Assembly: GCF_000972785.3 (NCBI RefSeq)
Contig: NZ_CP011253.3
Location: 4,340,001-4,404,000 of the forward strand
Direction: 5' to 3'
Origin: Pandoraea oxalativorans
Lineage (GTDB): Bacteria > Pseudomonadota > Gammaproteobacteria > Burkholderiales > Burkholderiaceae
DNA: 64,000 nucleotides
A program made the position numbers and the translations under genes. Positions 46,189-55,132 of this stretch are shown here, one piece after another; positions within the stretch are counted from its first letter, which is position 1; every line of letters starts with the position of its first letter. A model generated the notes under the pieces. That model worked only from the letters and a program-made list of their open reading frames with translations. It was not told the DNA's origin and did not search any database.

Positions 46189-47205
46189 TCAGTCCGGCCG
46201 CCGCCGGAACGCCCACCAGCCAGCGGCCGCAGTGCCCGTCGCGACGATAAACACCAGCACCCAGAAGCCATGCGGATGATCCGCGAGCGGAATGCCGCCG
46301 ACGTTCATCCCGAAAAAGCCCGCCACGATGTTGATGGGCAATGCGAGTACGGTCACGACCGTCAGCGTGTAAATGGTGCGGTCGGTGCGCTCGCTGACCA
46401 TTGCCGCAATTTCTTCCTGAAGCAACTTGATGCGCTCGAGCAACGCCGACAAGTCATTGAGGACGACGGCGAACTCTTCCGTCGCCTGACGGAATTCCTG
46501 AACGTCGTCGGCATGGCCCCAAATCGGCGGGCGACTCAGCAGACGAAAGAGCGCCGCCGGCTCCGGTGCGAGCAGACGTTGCAGGCGCACGAGCACCCGC
46601 CGCAACGACCCGAGGTCGGCTCGGTTGCTCTCAATGCGCTGTTGCAACAGGCGGTCTTCGACGGTGTCCACGCGGCGGCTCGTCTCGCGCACGATGCGCT
46701 CAAGCACGTCCGCCTGATCGCGCAGCAGGTGCACGAGCAAGGCGAGCGGCGAGCGGAAGGCGTCACCCCGTTTGACGGACGCGCGTAGCTTGTCGATGGA
46801 GCGCAACGGTTTCACGCGTCCGGTCACGAGCAGGCGGGCGTTGGCCGCCACACGCAGCGTCGAGATCTCGGACTGCGCGATGTCGAACGCGAAAATCACG
46901 TCGTTGATGACGGCCAGCAGCCAATCGTCGGAATGTTCGATGCGCGTGGAGCGCGACCCTTCGCTCAGGCTTTCGTAGAACTCTTCGGGCAGGTGCATCT
47001 GCTGCTTGAGCCACTTCTCGCACGCGGCGTGCGCGAAGTTGAAATGCAGCCAGAGGAAGCCGTCGGCGCGCTCGCCCCTCGCCAGCCACGCCAGCGCCTC
47101 GGTCGAATCCACCGGTTGCGGGGGCGCGCCATCGGTGAAACGATAGCCATAGATCAGACCCGCCTGATCGCAGCCATATGCATTGTGAGCTAATTCGGCG
47201 AACAT
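46189..47205 (-). CDS. CorA/ZntB-family divalent cation transporter
   Basis: A 338-residue pore-forming channel. The cytoplasmic domain (about 1-275) has TAWL-like WLHFNFAHAACEKWLKQQ and a long helix; two C-terminal TM segments follow, with GMNVGGIPLADHPHGFWVLV between them. GMN followed by GGIP places it with ZntB (zinc) rather than CorA (magnesium, GMN-FxxMPE). Substrate zinc is by family. The upstream leader has no recognised promoter. The 2HCT operon converges on it with a 63-bp gap. Confidence 0.9.
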   Translation of the reverse strand: MFAELAHNAYGCDQAGLIYGYRFTDGAPPQPVDSTEALAWLARGERADGFLWLHFNFAHAACEKWLKQQMHLPEEFYESLSEGSRSTRIEHSDDWLLAVINDVIFAFDIAQSEISTLRVAANARLLVTGRVKPLRSIDKLRASVKRGDAFRSPLALLVHLLRDQADVLERIVRETSRRVDTVEDRLLQQRIESNRADLGSLRRVLVRLQRLLAPEPAALFRLLSRPPIWGHADDVQEFRQATEEFAVVLNDLSALLERIKLLQEEIAAMVSERTDRTIYTLTVVTVLALPINIVAGFFGMNVGGIPLADHPHGFWVLVFIVATGTAAAGWWAFRRRPD

Positions 47206-47523
47206 GCGCGCGGTATCTTTGACGAGGCGTGGGGGACGGACGTGAACCGCACCGCAGTACGGTGGGACTTGCCATCATGACAATCTCATATTTCGTTTTT
47301 GTGACAATTTCGGCATGCTCGCGAATCCCACGGAATAAGGTGGCGGCACCGCCGGGCGGGGCACGCGCGGGAACTACGTCACGTAGCATTCGTCAACGCC
47401 ATGCTGGTGTCATAAAATCGTCGCATACTGGAACGCATGATCGGGCGCGCATTTTGTCCGTCCGCCGTCACCCGGGCAGTACGGGGTGCCTTTTGTGTTT
47501 GCTGGCCGTAAGAGATCGTCGCC
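47206..47523. other. Divergent gap between the ZntB-like and PPK2 genes
   Basis: 318 bp without coding ORF. A moderately AT-rich segment around 47276-47320 is the best promoter candidate, but no hexamer pair is convincing. Confidence 0.5.
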
Positions 47524-48444
47524 ATGACTAAATTCGATTCCGACGCCGACCACGACGCAATGCTTACGCGTCGTCTCCAAGATGACCTGATCGACAGTTA
47601 CGACGAAGAGATCGAGATGGAAATCGACGATCTGCGTCTGCCCGGTCTGAACGATCTGAGCGCGCAGGCGCGCGACGACCGTCTGCACTATTTCCGTGAG
47701 CTGTTCCGCCTTCAGGGCGAGTTGGTAAAGTTGCAGGACTGGGTGATTCGCAGCCGTCACCGTCTCGTGGTGATCTTCGAGGGCCGCGATGCCGCCGGCA
47801 AGGGCGGCGCGATCAAGCGCATCACGCAGCGCCTGAATCCTCGCGTGTGCCGTGTGGCTGCACTGCCTGCACCTAACGATCGCGAACGCACGCAGTGGTA
47901 TTTCCAGCGCTATGTCCAGCATCTGCCGGCCGCCGGCGAGATCGTGCTGTTCGACCGTAGCTGGTACAACCGCGCCGGTGTCGAGCATGTGATGGGCTTT
48001 TGCACGGAGAACGAGTACCAGGAGTTTTTCCGCTCGGTGCCGGAGTTCGAGAAAATGCTGGTGCGCAGCGGCATCCAGATCGTCAAATACTGGTTCTCGA
48101 TTTCGGACGAAGAGCAGGAAGCGCGCTTCATGGCCCGCATTCAGGATCCGCTCAAGCAGTGGAAGTTGAGCCCGATGGATCTGGAGAGCCGCACGCGCTG
48201 GGAGAAGTACACGGTCGCGAAGGAAGTGATGCTCGAGCGCACGCACATTCCGGAAGCGCCGTGGTGGGTGGTGCAGGCCGACGACAAGAAGCGCGCCCGT
48301 CTGAACTGCATTCATCACCTGCTCAACCAGGTGCCGTATCACGACGTGGAGCGCTCGCAGGTAGTGCTACCCGAGCGCGCCCGCAGCGAGAGCTATATGC
48401 GTCACCCGGTGCCCTCGGAGATCATCGTGCCGGAGATTTACTGA
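47524..48444 (+). CDS. ppk2: Polyphosphate kinase 2 (class I)
   Basis: A 306-residue PPK2 enzyme that makes nucleotides from polyphosphate (NDP to NTP in class I) or the reverse. Walker A GRDAAGKGG at residues 87-95, Walker B FDRSWYNRAGVEHVMGF near residue 144, and the lid ALPAPNDRERTQWYFQRY. The helix after the nucleotide site has DPLKQWKLSPMDLESRTRWE, typical of class I. A charged N-terminal arm (1-60) precedes the kinase fold. The 3' end overlaps the convergent histidine kinase gene by 23 bp. Confidence 0.93.
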   Translation: MTKFDSDADHDAMLTRRLQDDLIDSYDEEIEMEIDDLRLPGLNDLSAQARDDRLHYFRELFRLQGELVKLQDWVIRSRHRLVVIFEGRDAAGKGGAIKRITQRLNPRVCRVAALPAPNDRERTQWYFQRYVQHLPAAGEIVLFDRSWYNRAGVEHVMGFCTENEYQEFFRSVPEFEKMLVRSGIQIVKYWFSISDEEQEARFMARIQDPLKQWKLSPMDLESRTRWEKYTVAKEVMLERTHIPEAPWWVVQADDKKRARLNCIHHLLNQVPYHDVERSQVVLPERARSESYMRHPVPSEIIVPEIY

Positions 48445-49759
48445 GCATCGGCAGTTTGAGCGTCACACGCAATCCGCCGCCGGGCGATCGGTCGAGACGT
48501 ACGGCCCCCCCCAGTCCTTCCACGAGCCGCCCGACGAGCGACAGTCCGAGTCCGCAGTGGCCTTCGCCGCCTCGCGAGGCGTCGAGCCGCACGAACGGAC
48601 GCATCGCGAGCGCCACCTGATCGTCCGGGATGCCCTTGCCGCAGTCGCTGACTTCGATGTATCCGGTCGCCTCGTCGCGCCACGTCGCCAGCCGAACGGT
48701 CGGCTCACCGTGCTCCAGCGCGTTGTCGACGAGGTTCGACATCACCCGGTCGAGCAGCGTGCGCGGCAGCATGAATTCGGGCCCGGCGCGCAAGTTGCTG
48801 ACGAATAGCGAGGCGTCGTCGGTGGCTTCGCCGGTTCGCTTGACAGCGAGGGTGACGGCGTCGGAATCGGGGGTTTCTTCGTCTGCCGGAAATTGTTCTC
48901 GCAGGAACGCATCGACGCCGATCAACGGGCTGGTATCGGCTTCGTCTCTCGCATAGGCGAGAAATTGCTGAACGATGTGGTCGATGGACGCGATATCGCG
49001 CACGAAGCCATCGCGTGAATGCTCGCTGTCGATGAGGTCGGCGCGCAAGCGAAGACGCGTGAGCGGCGATTTCAGATCATGGGCGATGCCTGCGAGCATG
49101 ATGGCCTGATTGTCTTCGGCTTCGGCCAGCCGCTTGGCCATCTCGTTGAACGCATGGGTGAGGTCGCGCAGCTCGTGCGGCCCTTGCTCGGGCAACAATG
49201 CGGGACGCCGTCCGCGCGCGATCACCCGGGCCGCATGTGCGAGCCGGGCAATGGGGCGCTGCATCTGCCATGCAACGAGCAGCGCGAGCAGCACGGCACC
49301 GATGAGAATACCGACGGTCTCGCGCACGAACGGTGGCATCGGCGGAAGATCGAGTCCGATGACGATCCACTCGTCGCGTTGCGGCAGCAGCACCCAGATA
49401 TTGCTGCGTTTGCGTGCGTCGACGATATGGAGTTGGGTACCTGGCGGCAGACGCGAGAGCAGTTCGTGACGAAGACGCGTGCCGCGCTCATCGCTCACTT
49501 CGTTGGTGAAACTCGGCGTTTGCGCCACAGGAACACGACGCACGCCATGCGGTGGCGCGAGACTGCCAGGATCGACAGCACTTTGATCGACGCTTTGTAT
49601 GGCCACCAGCAAGCCTCGGGCGAAGCCGTCGACTTGCTGGCGCGGACGCTGGTAGAACACCAGCGCGCTCCACACGAGATGCATCACCAGCAAGACGGCA
49701 ATGCCCAGCCACGCCATGCGCGCAAACAGTGAGTCGCGCAGCAACCAACGCAAATTCAC
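48422..49759 (-). CDS. EnvZ-type sensor histidine kinase
   Basis: A 445-residue membrane kinase. The GTG at 49759 overlaps the regulator stop as GTGA and starts MNLRWLLRDSLFARMAWLGI; the longer frame upstream is a shadow of the regulator. TM1 is LGIAVLLVMHLVWSALVFY, a periplasmic sensor of about 115 residues follows, then TM2 (TVGILIGAVLLALLVAWQ), a HAMP stretch RPIARLAHAARVIARG, the H-box LAGIAHDLKSPLTRLRLRAD, the N-box VMSNLVDNALEHG and G-boxes VSDCGKGIPDDQ and GLGLSLVGRLVEGLGG. Partner is the adjacent regulator. Stimulus unknown. Confidence 0.93.
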   Translation of the reverse strand: MNLRWLLRDSLFARMAWLGIAVLLVMHLVWSALVFYQRPRQQVDGFARGLLVAIQSVDQSAVDPGSLAPPHGVRRVPVAQTPSFTNEVSDERGTRLRHELLSRLPPGTQLHIVDARKRSNIWVLLPQRDEWIVIGLDLPPMPPFVRETVGILIGAVLLALLVAWQMQRPIARLAHAARVIARGRRPALLPEQGPHELRDLTHAFNEMAKRLAEAEDNQAIMLAGIAHDLKSPLTRLRLRADLIDSEHSRDGFVRDIASIDHIVQQFLAYARDEADTSPLIGVDAFLREQFPADEETPDSDAVTLAVKRTGEATDDASLFVSNLRAGPEFMLPRTLLDRVMSNLVDNALEHGEPTVRLATWRDEATGYIEVSDCGKGIPDDQVALAMRPFVRLDASRGGEGHCGLGLSLVGRLVEGLGGAVRLDRSPGGGLRVTLKLPMLSKSPAR

Positions 49760-50631
49760 GCAGCGGACTCCCGCCAGCCGCGCACAGTGCGCTTGCCTGC
49801 CGATGCCGTGGTCGCGAGCGACATACCGCCGTCGCCGACACTGCCGACACTGCCGACGCCGCCGATCCCACCTGCATCGCCCATTCCGTCTGAGCGCTCG
49901 CGCGCGTCGGACGTCGCACCCTCGGTCAGTTCGCCGCCCGGCACGAATACGTAGCCTTTGCCGCGAATGGTCTGGATGTAGCGCGGCTCCGACGGATCGG
50001 CTTCGATGAGACGGCGCAGACGCCACACGGGCACATCGAGGCTACGGTCACGGAAGGCGATGCCATCGCCATACAGCATGGCGTGCAGTTTGACGCGCGG
50101 CAGCACCTGCATGGGATGCTGGGTGAACGCCTTGAGCATGGCGAATTCGGTATCGCGCAGCGGCAGGCGCTCGCCCTCGCGCTGGAGGGTGCGCAGCGTG
50201 TAATCCAGCTCGAACGGGCCGAATCGGTACGGTGCACGAGCGTCCGGCGCACTGGCGGCCACCGGGCCACGGCGGCGCAGCACCGCGTGAATACGTGCCA
50301 GCAACTCGCGCGGATCGAACGGCTTCGCAAGGTAATCGTCGGCACCCAACTCAAGACCCAGCGCGCGATCGAGCGGGCCACCACGCGCCGACAACATGAT
50401 GACGGGGATATCCTCGCCCGCCGCACGCAAGTCCTGCAATGCACGCAGGCCGTCGCGCTCCGGCATCATGATGTCGAGCAAAATGACGGACGGCCGTTCG
50501 AGTTCCAACCGGCGCAACAACGACGCGCCGTTGTGAAGCACCGAGACCTGCATGCCATTGGCGTGCAGCAATTCGCGCAACAGGTCGCGAACGACAGGAT
50601 CGTCGTCGACCAGAAGAACATGCAGACTCAT
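49756..50631 (-). CDS. OmpR-family response regulator with Gly-rich tail
   Basis: A 291-residue regulator. Receiver: LLVDDDPVVRDLLRELLHAN, phospho-acceptor in VILLDIMMPERDG, Lys in LAKPFDPRELLARI. DNA-binding winged helix: RLPLRDTEFAMLKAFTQHPM and VPVWRLRRLIEADPSEPRYI, then QTIRGKGYVFVPGG. The OmpR fold ends there; about 58 extra residues follow, including GGIGGVGSVGSVGDGG, encoded partly by 9-bp repeats at 49831-49866. This tail is unusual for the family and probably disordered. The kinase gene overlaps its stop by GTGA. Confidence 0.92.
   Translation of the reverse strand: MSLHVLLVDDDPVVRDLLRELLHANGMQVSVLHNGASLLRRLELERPSVILLDIMMPERDGLRALQDLRAAGEDIPVIMLSARGGPLDRALGLELGADDYLAKPFDPRELLARIHAVLRRRGPVAASAPDARAPYRFGPFELDYTLRTLQREGERLPLRDTEFAMLKAFTQHPMQVLPRVKLHAMLYGDGIAFRDRSLDVPVWRLRRLIEADPSEPRYIQTIRGKGYVFVPGGELTEGATSDARERSDGMGDAGGIGGVGSVGSVGDGGMSLATTASAGKRTVRGWRESAA
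49831..49866. repeat. 9-bp tandem repeat, four related copies
   Basis: GTCGCCGAC, ACTGCCGAC twice and GCCGCCGAT in register at 49831-49866, inside the 3' end of the regulator gene, coding for its Gly-Val/Ser-Gly tail. Confidence 0.8.
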
Positions 50632-50648
50632 GAATATTTCTCGGTAAA

Positions 50649-50870
50649 TTAGGTTGCGCGCGGTGCCGTCGCGTTTTGCGACAGTTTCACTGCATCGTCC
50701 TGCGTGACGGACACGGGCTCCGGCGTGCTGGAGAGCGCCCGCAGCGCGTTGGCATATCGATCTGCTCCCGACGCCGCACGATGTGTGCCGACCGTCGAAG
50801 CCGCCCCTTGTCCCGGCAAACGCCAGGCACGATGTACCGCTGCGTCCGGTGAACCAATGGTAATGGCCAT
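50649..50870 (-). CDS. Small hypothetical protein
   Basis: A 73-residue frame that starts MAITIGSPDAAVHRAWRLPG and ends DDAVKLSQNATAPRAT. AGGGG lies about 10 nt before the ATG at 50870. It stops 17 bp upstream of the ATG of the OmpR-like regulator on the same strand, so it could be co-transcribed with the two-component genes. I do not recognise a family; it is rich in Ala, Ser, Thr and Arg with no membrane segment or signal peptide. A shorter annotation or no gene at all are also possible. Confidence 0.45.
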   Translation of the reverse strand: MAITIGSPDAAVHRAWRLPGQGAASTVGTHRAASGADRYANALRALSSTPEPVSVTQDDAVKLSQNATAPRAT

Positions 50871-50956
50871 GCTTTGTACCCCTGCTTGACGAGATACACC
50901 GCAGTTTGCGCGCCCGTCCAGTGAAGCGTTGACCGAAGCATCCAACAGAATGGCGT

Positions 50957-50982
50957 CCAATCCTTATTTCAGAAAGGATTGG
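50957..50982. promoter_or_regulatory. 9-bp hairpin upstream of the small ORF
   Basis: CCAATCCTT (50957-50965) and AAGGATTGG (50974-50982) flank an 8-nt loop. It lies 87 bp upstream of the small gene on minus. No T-run follows on the minus side; an operator or a leader hairpin is possible. Confidence 0.45.
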
Positions 50983-51836
50983 TAAGGCGGACTGAGATCA
51001 TTTCACGGCCCAATGGCGACACCAAAGGCTCGAAAATCGAGATTTCGTCGATGTTGAGCGATTTAGGGCGAAATTATAGCCAATTTGGCGATCCCGATTC
51101 GTTGTATCCACCTTCCATCGCTCCCCCGGCATCGCCGCCAAACGCCAACGACAGCCCGCAATCTTCACACTGTGCAGACGCTCCGCCACCACGCTCTCAG
51201 CGCCCTTGAAATCCCCTCTGCCCCTTACGGGATAAGGCACTCAAGTCCCTCACACCCTTGTCCACACCAAAACCACAGCCCGCAACACCCCCGTTTCCTA
51301 CTCTCCACATTTTCCTCGCCCCTCCCCCGCCTTACACCTCCCCCTGACGGACCGGAGCCCCTTTCCGCCGCTCAGACATAAACCCAACTCGCTGCAGAAA
51401 GGCGCCCCGGTCCGTCTCCCTCAATGCACCCAGTGCCTCAACCGACACCGCCCGCTTCCTTTCTCAAAGCCACCGGTCCCGTCGACACCGCTCTTCTCCA
51501 GCGCCATCGCGACGCCACACCCGCCCCGCACGTGCTCCGCAACTGCTGCGGGACGGCCGTGTCGTCGCCCACACTCTTCCGGTCCCTCTTCTCTCACCAC
51601 CTACCTCGGAGGCGGCCAGCGCATCTCTACGCTTCACCTGCATCGCTTTGCCTTGTTTCTCCTCCCCCTCCTTTGTTGCTTTTTTTCTCCTTTGATCGCT
51701 TTTGCTTGTTTTTTCTCTCCCGTTATCTCTGTTCACAAAGTCCCAACAACTGAAAACAGTTTGTCCCCTTTCCTTTGGTTAGCATCCCCTCACGTTCGCT
51801 CCGCCCCGCGACGGGTTTCGCCATTTCCTTCCATCG
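50983..51836. other. Gene-free, pyrimidine-rich leader of the macAB operon
   Basis: About 850 bp with no gene that I can support. From about 51240 the plus strand becomes almost free of G, and 51640-51735 is dominated by C and T with long T runs. Small frames here have composition-driven Pro/Ser/Phe/Leu translations and are not credible. The macAB promoter must lie in or upstream of this stretch; the mRNA leader would be long and unstructured. Confidence 0.65.
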
Positions 51837-53003
51837 ATGACGCGCCTCTTTTCTCGCCTCTCCTCTTTTCGCTTTACCCGACGTCGCAAGATCGGCGCAG
51901 TCGTCGTCGTCCTGTTCGCAACCCTCGCCGCATGGCAATGGCCCCGACCCACGCCGCCCACCTATCTCTTCGCTAAGGTCGCCCGCGCCGATCTCGAAGA
52001 CGCCGTCCTCGCCACCGGCGTCCTCCAACCCATCAAACAAGTCGAAGTCGGTTCGCAAGCCAACGGACAACTTCGCGCCCTCAAGGTGGCGCTCGGAGAC
52101 TCGGTTTCGAAAGGGCAACTGCTCGCTGAAATCGATCCGACGTCCAGCGATAACGATCTGCGCGAAGCCAACGCCGGTCTCACCACCCTCACCGCCGACC
52201 GACGCGCCAAAGCCATTCGCCACGCCCAAACCACCCGCGAACTCGCCCGTCAACGACAACTCGCCCACGACGACGCCACTTCGCCCCGTGACCTCGAGAA
52301 AGCCCGCACCGAAGCCGATGCCCTCTCGGCCGAACTCGCCTCGCTCGACTCCCAGATCAGTCAGCAAAAGGTCAAGGTCGATAAGGCACGCACGAATCTG
52401 TCCTATACGCGTATTACCGCTCCCATTAACGGTACGGTCACCGCCATCACCACTCAAGAAGGACAGACGGTGACCGCCATCTACCAAATCCCGACGATCC
52501 TCAAGGTCGCCGATCTCTCCATGATGACGATCCGCGCTCAGGTCTCCGAAGCCGACGTCGTGCGCATCCGCGCAGGTCTTCCCGTCTACTTCACGATCCT
52601 CGGCGCGCCCGACAAACGCTACGAAGGCAAGCTCCGCGTCATTCAACCCTCGCCTGAAAAGATTAATAACGCGATCTTCTTTAATGCCCTCTTCGATGTG
52701 CCCAATCCAGCCGGTGTCCTCCGTCCGGATATGACGGCGCAAGTGTCCATCGTGAGTGCCCGTATCTCGAATGCGCTGACGTTTCCTTCCGTCGCCCTCG
52801 GTGAGAAACGCGCCGACGGCCGCTATCGCGTGCGTGTGCTCGATGCCAAGGGCGTCGCCCACCCGCGCTGGGTGAAGGTCGGACTCGACAACCGCCTCAC
52901 CGCACAAGCCCTCGACGGACTCACTGAGGGCGACCGCGTCGTGACCGCCGATCCGACCGACGCGCCGCCCGCGGGTAGCAATGACGCAGGAACGCTGCTG
53001 TGA
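51837..53003 (+). CDS. macA: Macrolide-type efflux periplasmic adaptor MacA
   Basis: A 388-residue membrane fusion protein of the HlyD/MacA group. A single TM anchor (IGAVVVVLFATLAAWQW) follows a basic N-terminus; then ATGVLQPIKQVEVGSQANGQ (barrel-sandwich), a coiled-coil hairpin (about 95-175), TAPINGTVTAITTQEGQTV and the beta-barrel with FPSVALGEKRADG. No Shine-Dalgarno sequence precedes the ATG: the upstream sequence is all pyrimidine. The stop overlaps the macB GTG. It links MacB to the outer-membrane factor encoded at 55133. Confidence 0.93.
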   Translation: MTRLFSRLSSFRFTRRRKIGAVVVVLFATLAAWQWPRPTPPTYLFAKVARADLEDAVLATGVLQPIKQVEVGSQANGQLRALKVALGDSVSKGQLLAEIDPTSSDNDLREANAGLTTLTADRRAKAIRHAQTTRELARQRQLAHDDATSPRDLEKARTEADALSAELASLDSQISQQKVKVDKARTNLSYTRITAPINGTVTAITTQEGQTVTAIYQIPTILKVADLSMMTIRAQVSEADVVRIRAGLPVYFTILGAPDKRYEGKLRVIQPSPEKINNAIFFNALFDVPNPAGVLRPDMTAQVSIVSARISNALTFPSVALGEKRADGRYRVRVLDAKGVAHPRWVKVGLDNRLTAQALDGLTEGDRVVTADPTDAPPAGSNDAGTLL

Positions 53004-55030
53004 CGAAGACCCCCGCCCCGCTCCTGCGGCTCTGCGGCATCTCTCGCGCTTTCGGCGAGGGTGACGGCGCCGTCACGGTCCTGCGTGATGTCGATCTCGT
53101 CATCGAGCGCGGCGAAATGGTCGCGATCATGGGCCCGTCCGGCTCCGGTAAGTCGACACTCATGAACGTGCTCGGCTGCCTCGACCGAGCCACCCACGGG
53201 CGCTACGAAATCGACGGGCGCGATGTCGCCTCGCTCTCGGACGACGCGCTCCCACAACTGCGCCGCGAATACTTCGGTTTCATCTTCCAGCGCTATCACC
53301 TGATGGGCCATCTCTCTGCCCAAGGCAATGTGGAAGTGCCCGCCGTCTACGCCGGTATCCCACGCTCGGAACGGTCGTCGCGCTCCGCCGCACTGCTCGA
53401 ACGTCTCGGGCTCGGCAAGCATCTCTCACACCGCCCCTCGCAGATGTCCGGCGGGCAGCAACAGCGCGTCAGTATTGCCCGCGCCCTCATGAACGGCGGC
53501 GACATCATCCTCGCCGACGAACCGACCGGCGCACTCGACAGTCACAGCGGGCTGGAAGTGATGCACATCCTGCGCGAACTCCACGCGCGCGGGCACACGA
53601 TCATCCTCGTCACGCACGATCCGAACGTCGCCGCATGGGCGCAACGCGTGATCGAAATTGCCGACGGACGCATCAAGTGCGACCGGCTAAACGACACGCC
53701 CCATCCTGTCGAAATTTCGGTGACGAACGACGCGCGCGATATGTCTTCCGGTCCCGAAAGTTCTGCGCATTCGCGAGTCGCCGATGCGCCGGTAATGTCG
53801 CGCGGCAATTCGCCGACGCGCTGGATGAGTGGCTGGCCGACGTTCGCGGAAAGCCTGTCGATGGCATGGCACGCACTCGCCTCTCACCGTCTGCGCACCG
53901 GCCTCACGATGCTCGGCATCATCATCGGCATTACGTCGGTGGTCTCTCTGTCGGCCATCGGTGAAGGGACGAAACGCCGCGTGCTCAACGATATCGGCAA
54001 CATCGCCCCGAATACGATCACGGTGCTGCGCGGCAAGGACTTCAACGACGATAAGGCCGCAGAGATTCGTACGCTCCTGCCCCGCGACGCCGATCTGCTC
54101 GCCGCACAGCCCTATACGGACAGCGTGACGGCGCAAGTCGGCCCGCGCACGGCCCGCATGCGCTTCGGTCGCATCGATACTGACGCGCAAGTCCACGGCG
54201 AAAGCGCCGACTTCATGCGCGCCAACGGTCTGAAGCTCGCCCGTGGTCGCAGCTTCGACGCCAGTGAAGTGGAACGCCAGGCACAAGTCGCCCTGCTCGG
54301 TGAGAACACGCTGCGCAAGCTGTTGCCGAACGGCGGCGATCCCATCGGGCAAATCGTGCTCGCAGGTTCGCTGCCGCTGCGCGTGATCGGTGTCGTGCGC
54401 GACCGCGCGTCGATGTTTGTCAGCCGCTCACTGAATGTCTATGTTCCCTGGACGACGGTCGCGAGCCGACTCGCCGGTCAGCAACATCTGGAATCGATCA
54501 CGGTCCGCATTCTCGACGGGCACCCGCCCGCCGCCGCCGAAGCCGGGATCATTCGCCTGCTCACACGCGCCCACGGCAAGAAGGATTTCTTCACGTTCAA
54601 CATGGACACGATCGTGAAGTCGATTTCGCGCACGAGCCAGATGCTCACGTTGCTGCTCTCGTTCGTCGCCCTCATCTCGCTCGTGGTCGGCGGTATCGGC
54701 GTGATGAACATCATGCTGGTCTCGGTGACGGAACGCACCCGTGAGATCGGCATCCGGCGCGCGATCGGTGCACGCCGTCAGGACATCCTCCGGCAGTTCC
54801 TCATCGAAGCCGTGCTCGTCTGTCTGATGGGCGGCGCAGTCGGCGTCGTGCTGTCTTACGCCATCGGCTGGCTGGTCGCGACGTTCGTGCCACAGGTCTC
54901 GGTGGTCTTTTCCACGACTACGTTCGCGGCCGCCGTAGCATGCGCGTGCGCCATCGGCATGCTCAGCGGCTGGCTCCCGGCACGCAGCGCCGCACGCCTC
55001 GATCCGGTGGACGCACTAGCCCGTGAATGA
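53000..55030 (+). CDS. macB: MacB-type ABC exporter (ATPase-permease)
   Basis: A 676-residue half transporter. The N-terminal ATPase has Walker A GPSGSGKS at residues 45-52, the signature SGGQQQRVSIARALMN, and Walker B ILADEPTGALD. After a linker of about 60 residues rich in Ser and Pro, four TM segments hold a periplasmic MacB_PCD domain (about 300-530) and end with TREIGIRRAIGARRQDILRQ and a short tail. MacAB exports macrolides, enterotoxin or lipopeptides in other bacteria; its substrate here is unknown. The GTG start overlaps macA by 4 nt. A terminator follows 54 bp after the stop. Confidence 0.93.
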   Translation: MTKTPAPLLRLCGISRAFGEGDGAVTVLRDVDLVIERGEMVAIMGPSGSGKSTLMNVLGCLDRATHGRYEIDGRDVASLSDDALPQLRREYFGFIFQRYHLMGHLSAQGNVEVPAVYAGIPRSERSSRSAALLERLGLGKHLSHRPSQMSGGQQQRVSIARALMNGGDIILADEPTGALDSHSGLEVMHILRELHARGHTIILVTHDPNVAAWAQRVIEIADGRIKCDRLNDTPHPVEISVTNDARDMSSGPESSAHSRVADAPVMSRGNSPTRWMSGWPTFAESLSMAWHALASHRLRTGLTMLGIIIGITSVVSLSAIGEGTKRRVLNDIGNIAPNTITVLRGKDFNDDKAAEIRTLLPRDADLLAAQPYTDSVTAQVGPRTARMRFGRIDTDAQVHGESADFMRANGLKLARGRSFDASEVERQAQVALLGENTLRKLLPNGGDPIGQIVLAGSLPLRVIGVVRDRASMFVSRSLNVYVPWTTVASRLAGQQHLESITVRILDGHPPAAAEAGIIRLLTRAHGKKDFFTFNMDTIVKSISRTSQMLTLLLSFVALISLVVGGIGVMNIMLVSVTERTREIGIRRAIGARRQDILRQFLIEAVLVCLMGGAVGVVLSYAIGWLVATFVPQVSVVFSTTTFAAAVACACAIGMLSGWLPARSAARLDPVDALARE

Positions 55031-55083
55031 TTGCCCCCGCCGTCCCGTTGCATTCCCCCCTCAGGCTCGGGATGGCTTTTATA

Positions 55084-55122
55084 CCCCGCGCGCGATTCGG
55101 TGTCGCGCGCGGGGGCCTTTTT
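55084..55122 (+). terminator. Intrinsic terminator between macB and the outer-membrane factor gene
   Basis: CCCCGCGCGCGA (55084-55095), a 7-nt loop and TCGCGCGCGGGG (55103-55114), followed by GCCTTTTT. It is a strong stem placed inside the operon, 10 bp before the next ATG, which would make the third gene sub-stoichiometric or independently transcribed. Confidence 0.88.
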
Positions 55123-55132
55123 GACAAATTCG

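Noticed and set aside
51422..51976. Frames in the pyrimidine-rich leader
   Set aside because: Pro/Ser/Phe/Leu-rich translation reflects base composition; no start site or similarity.
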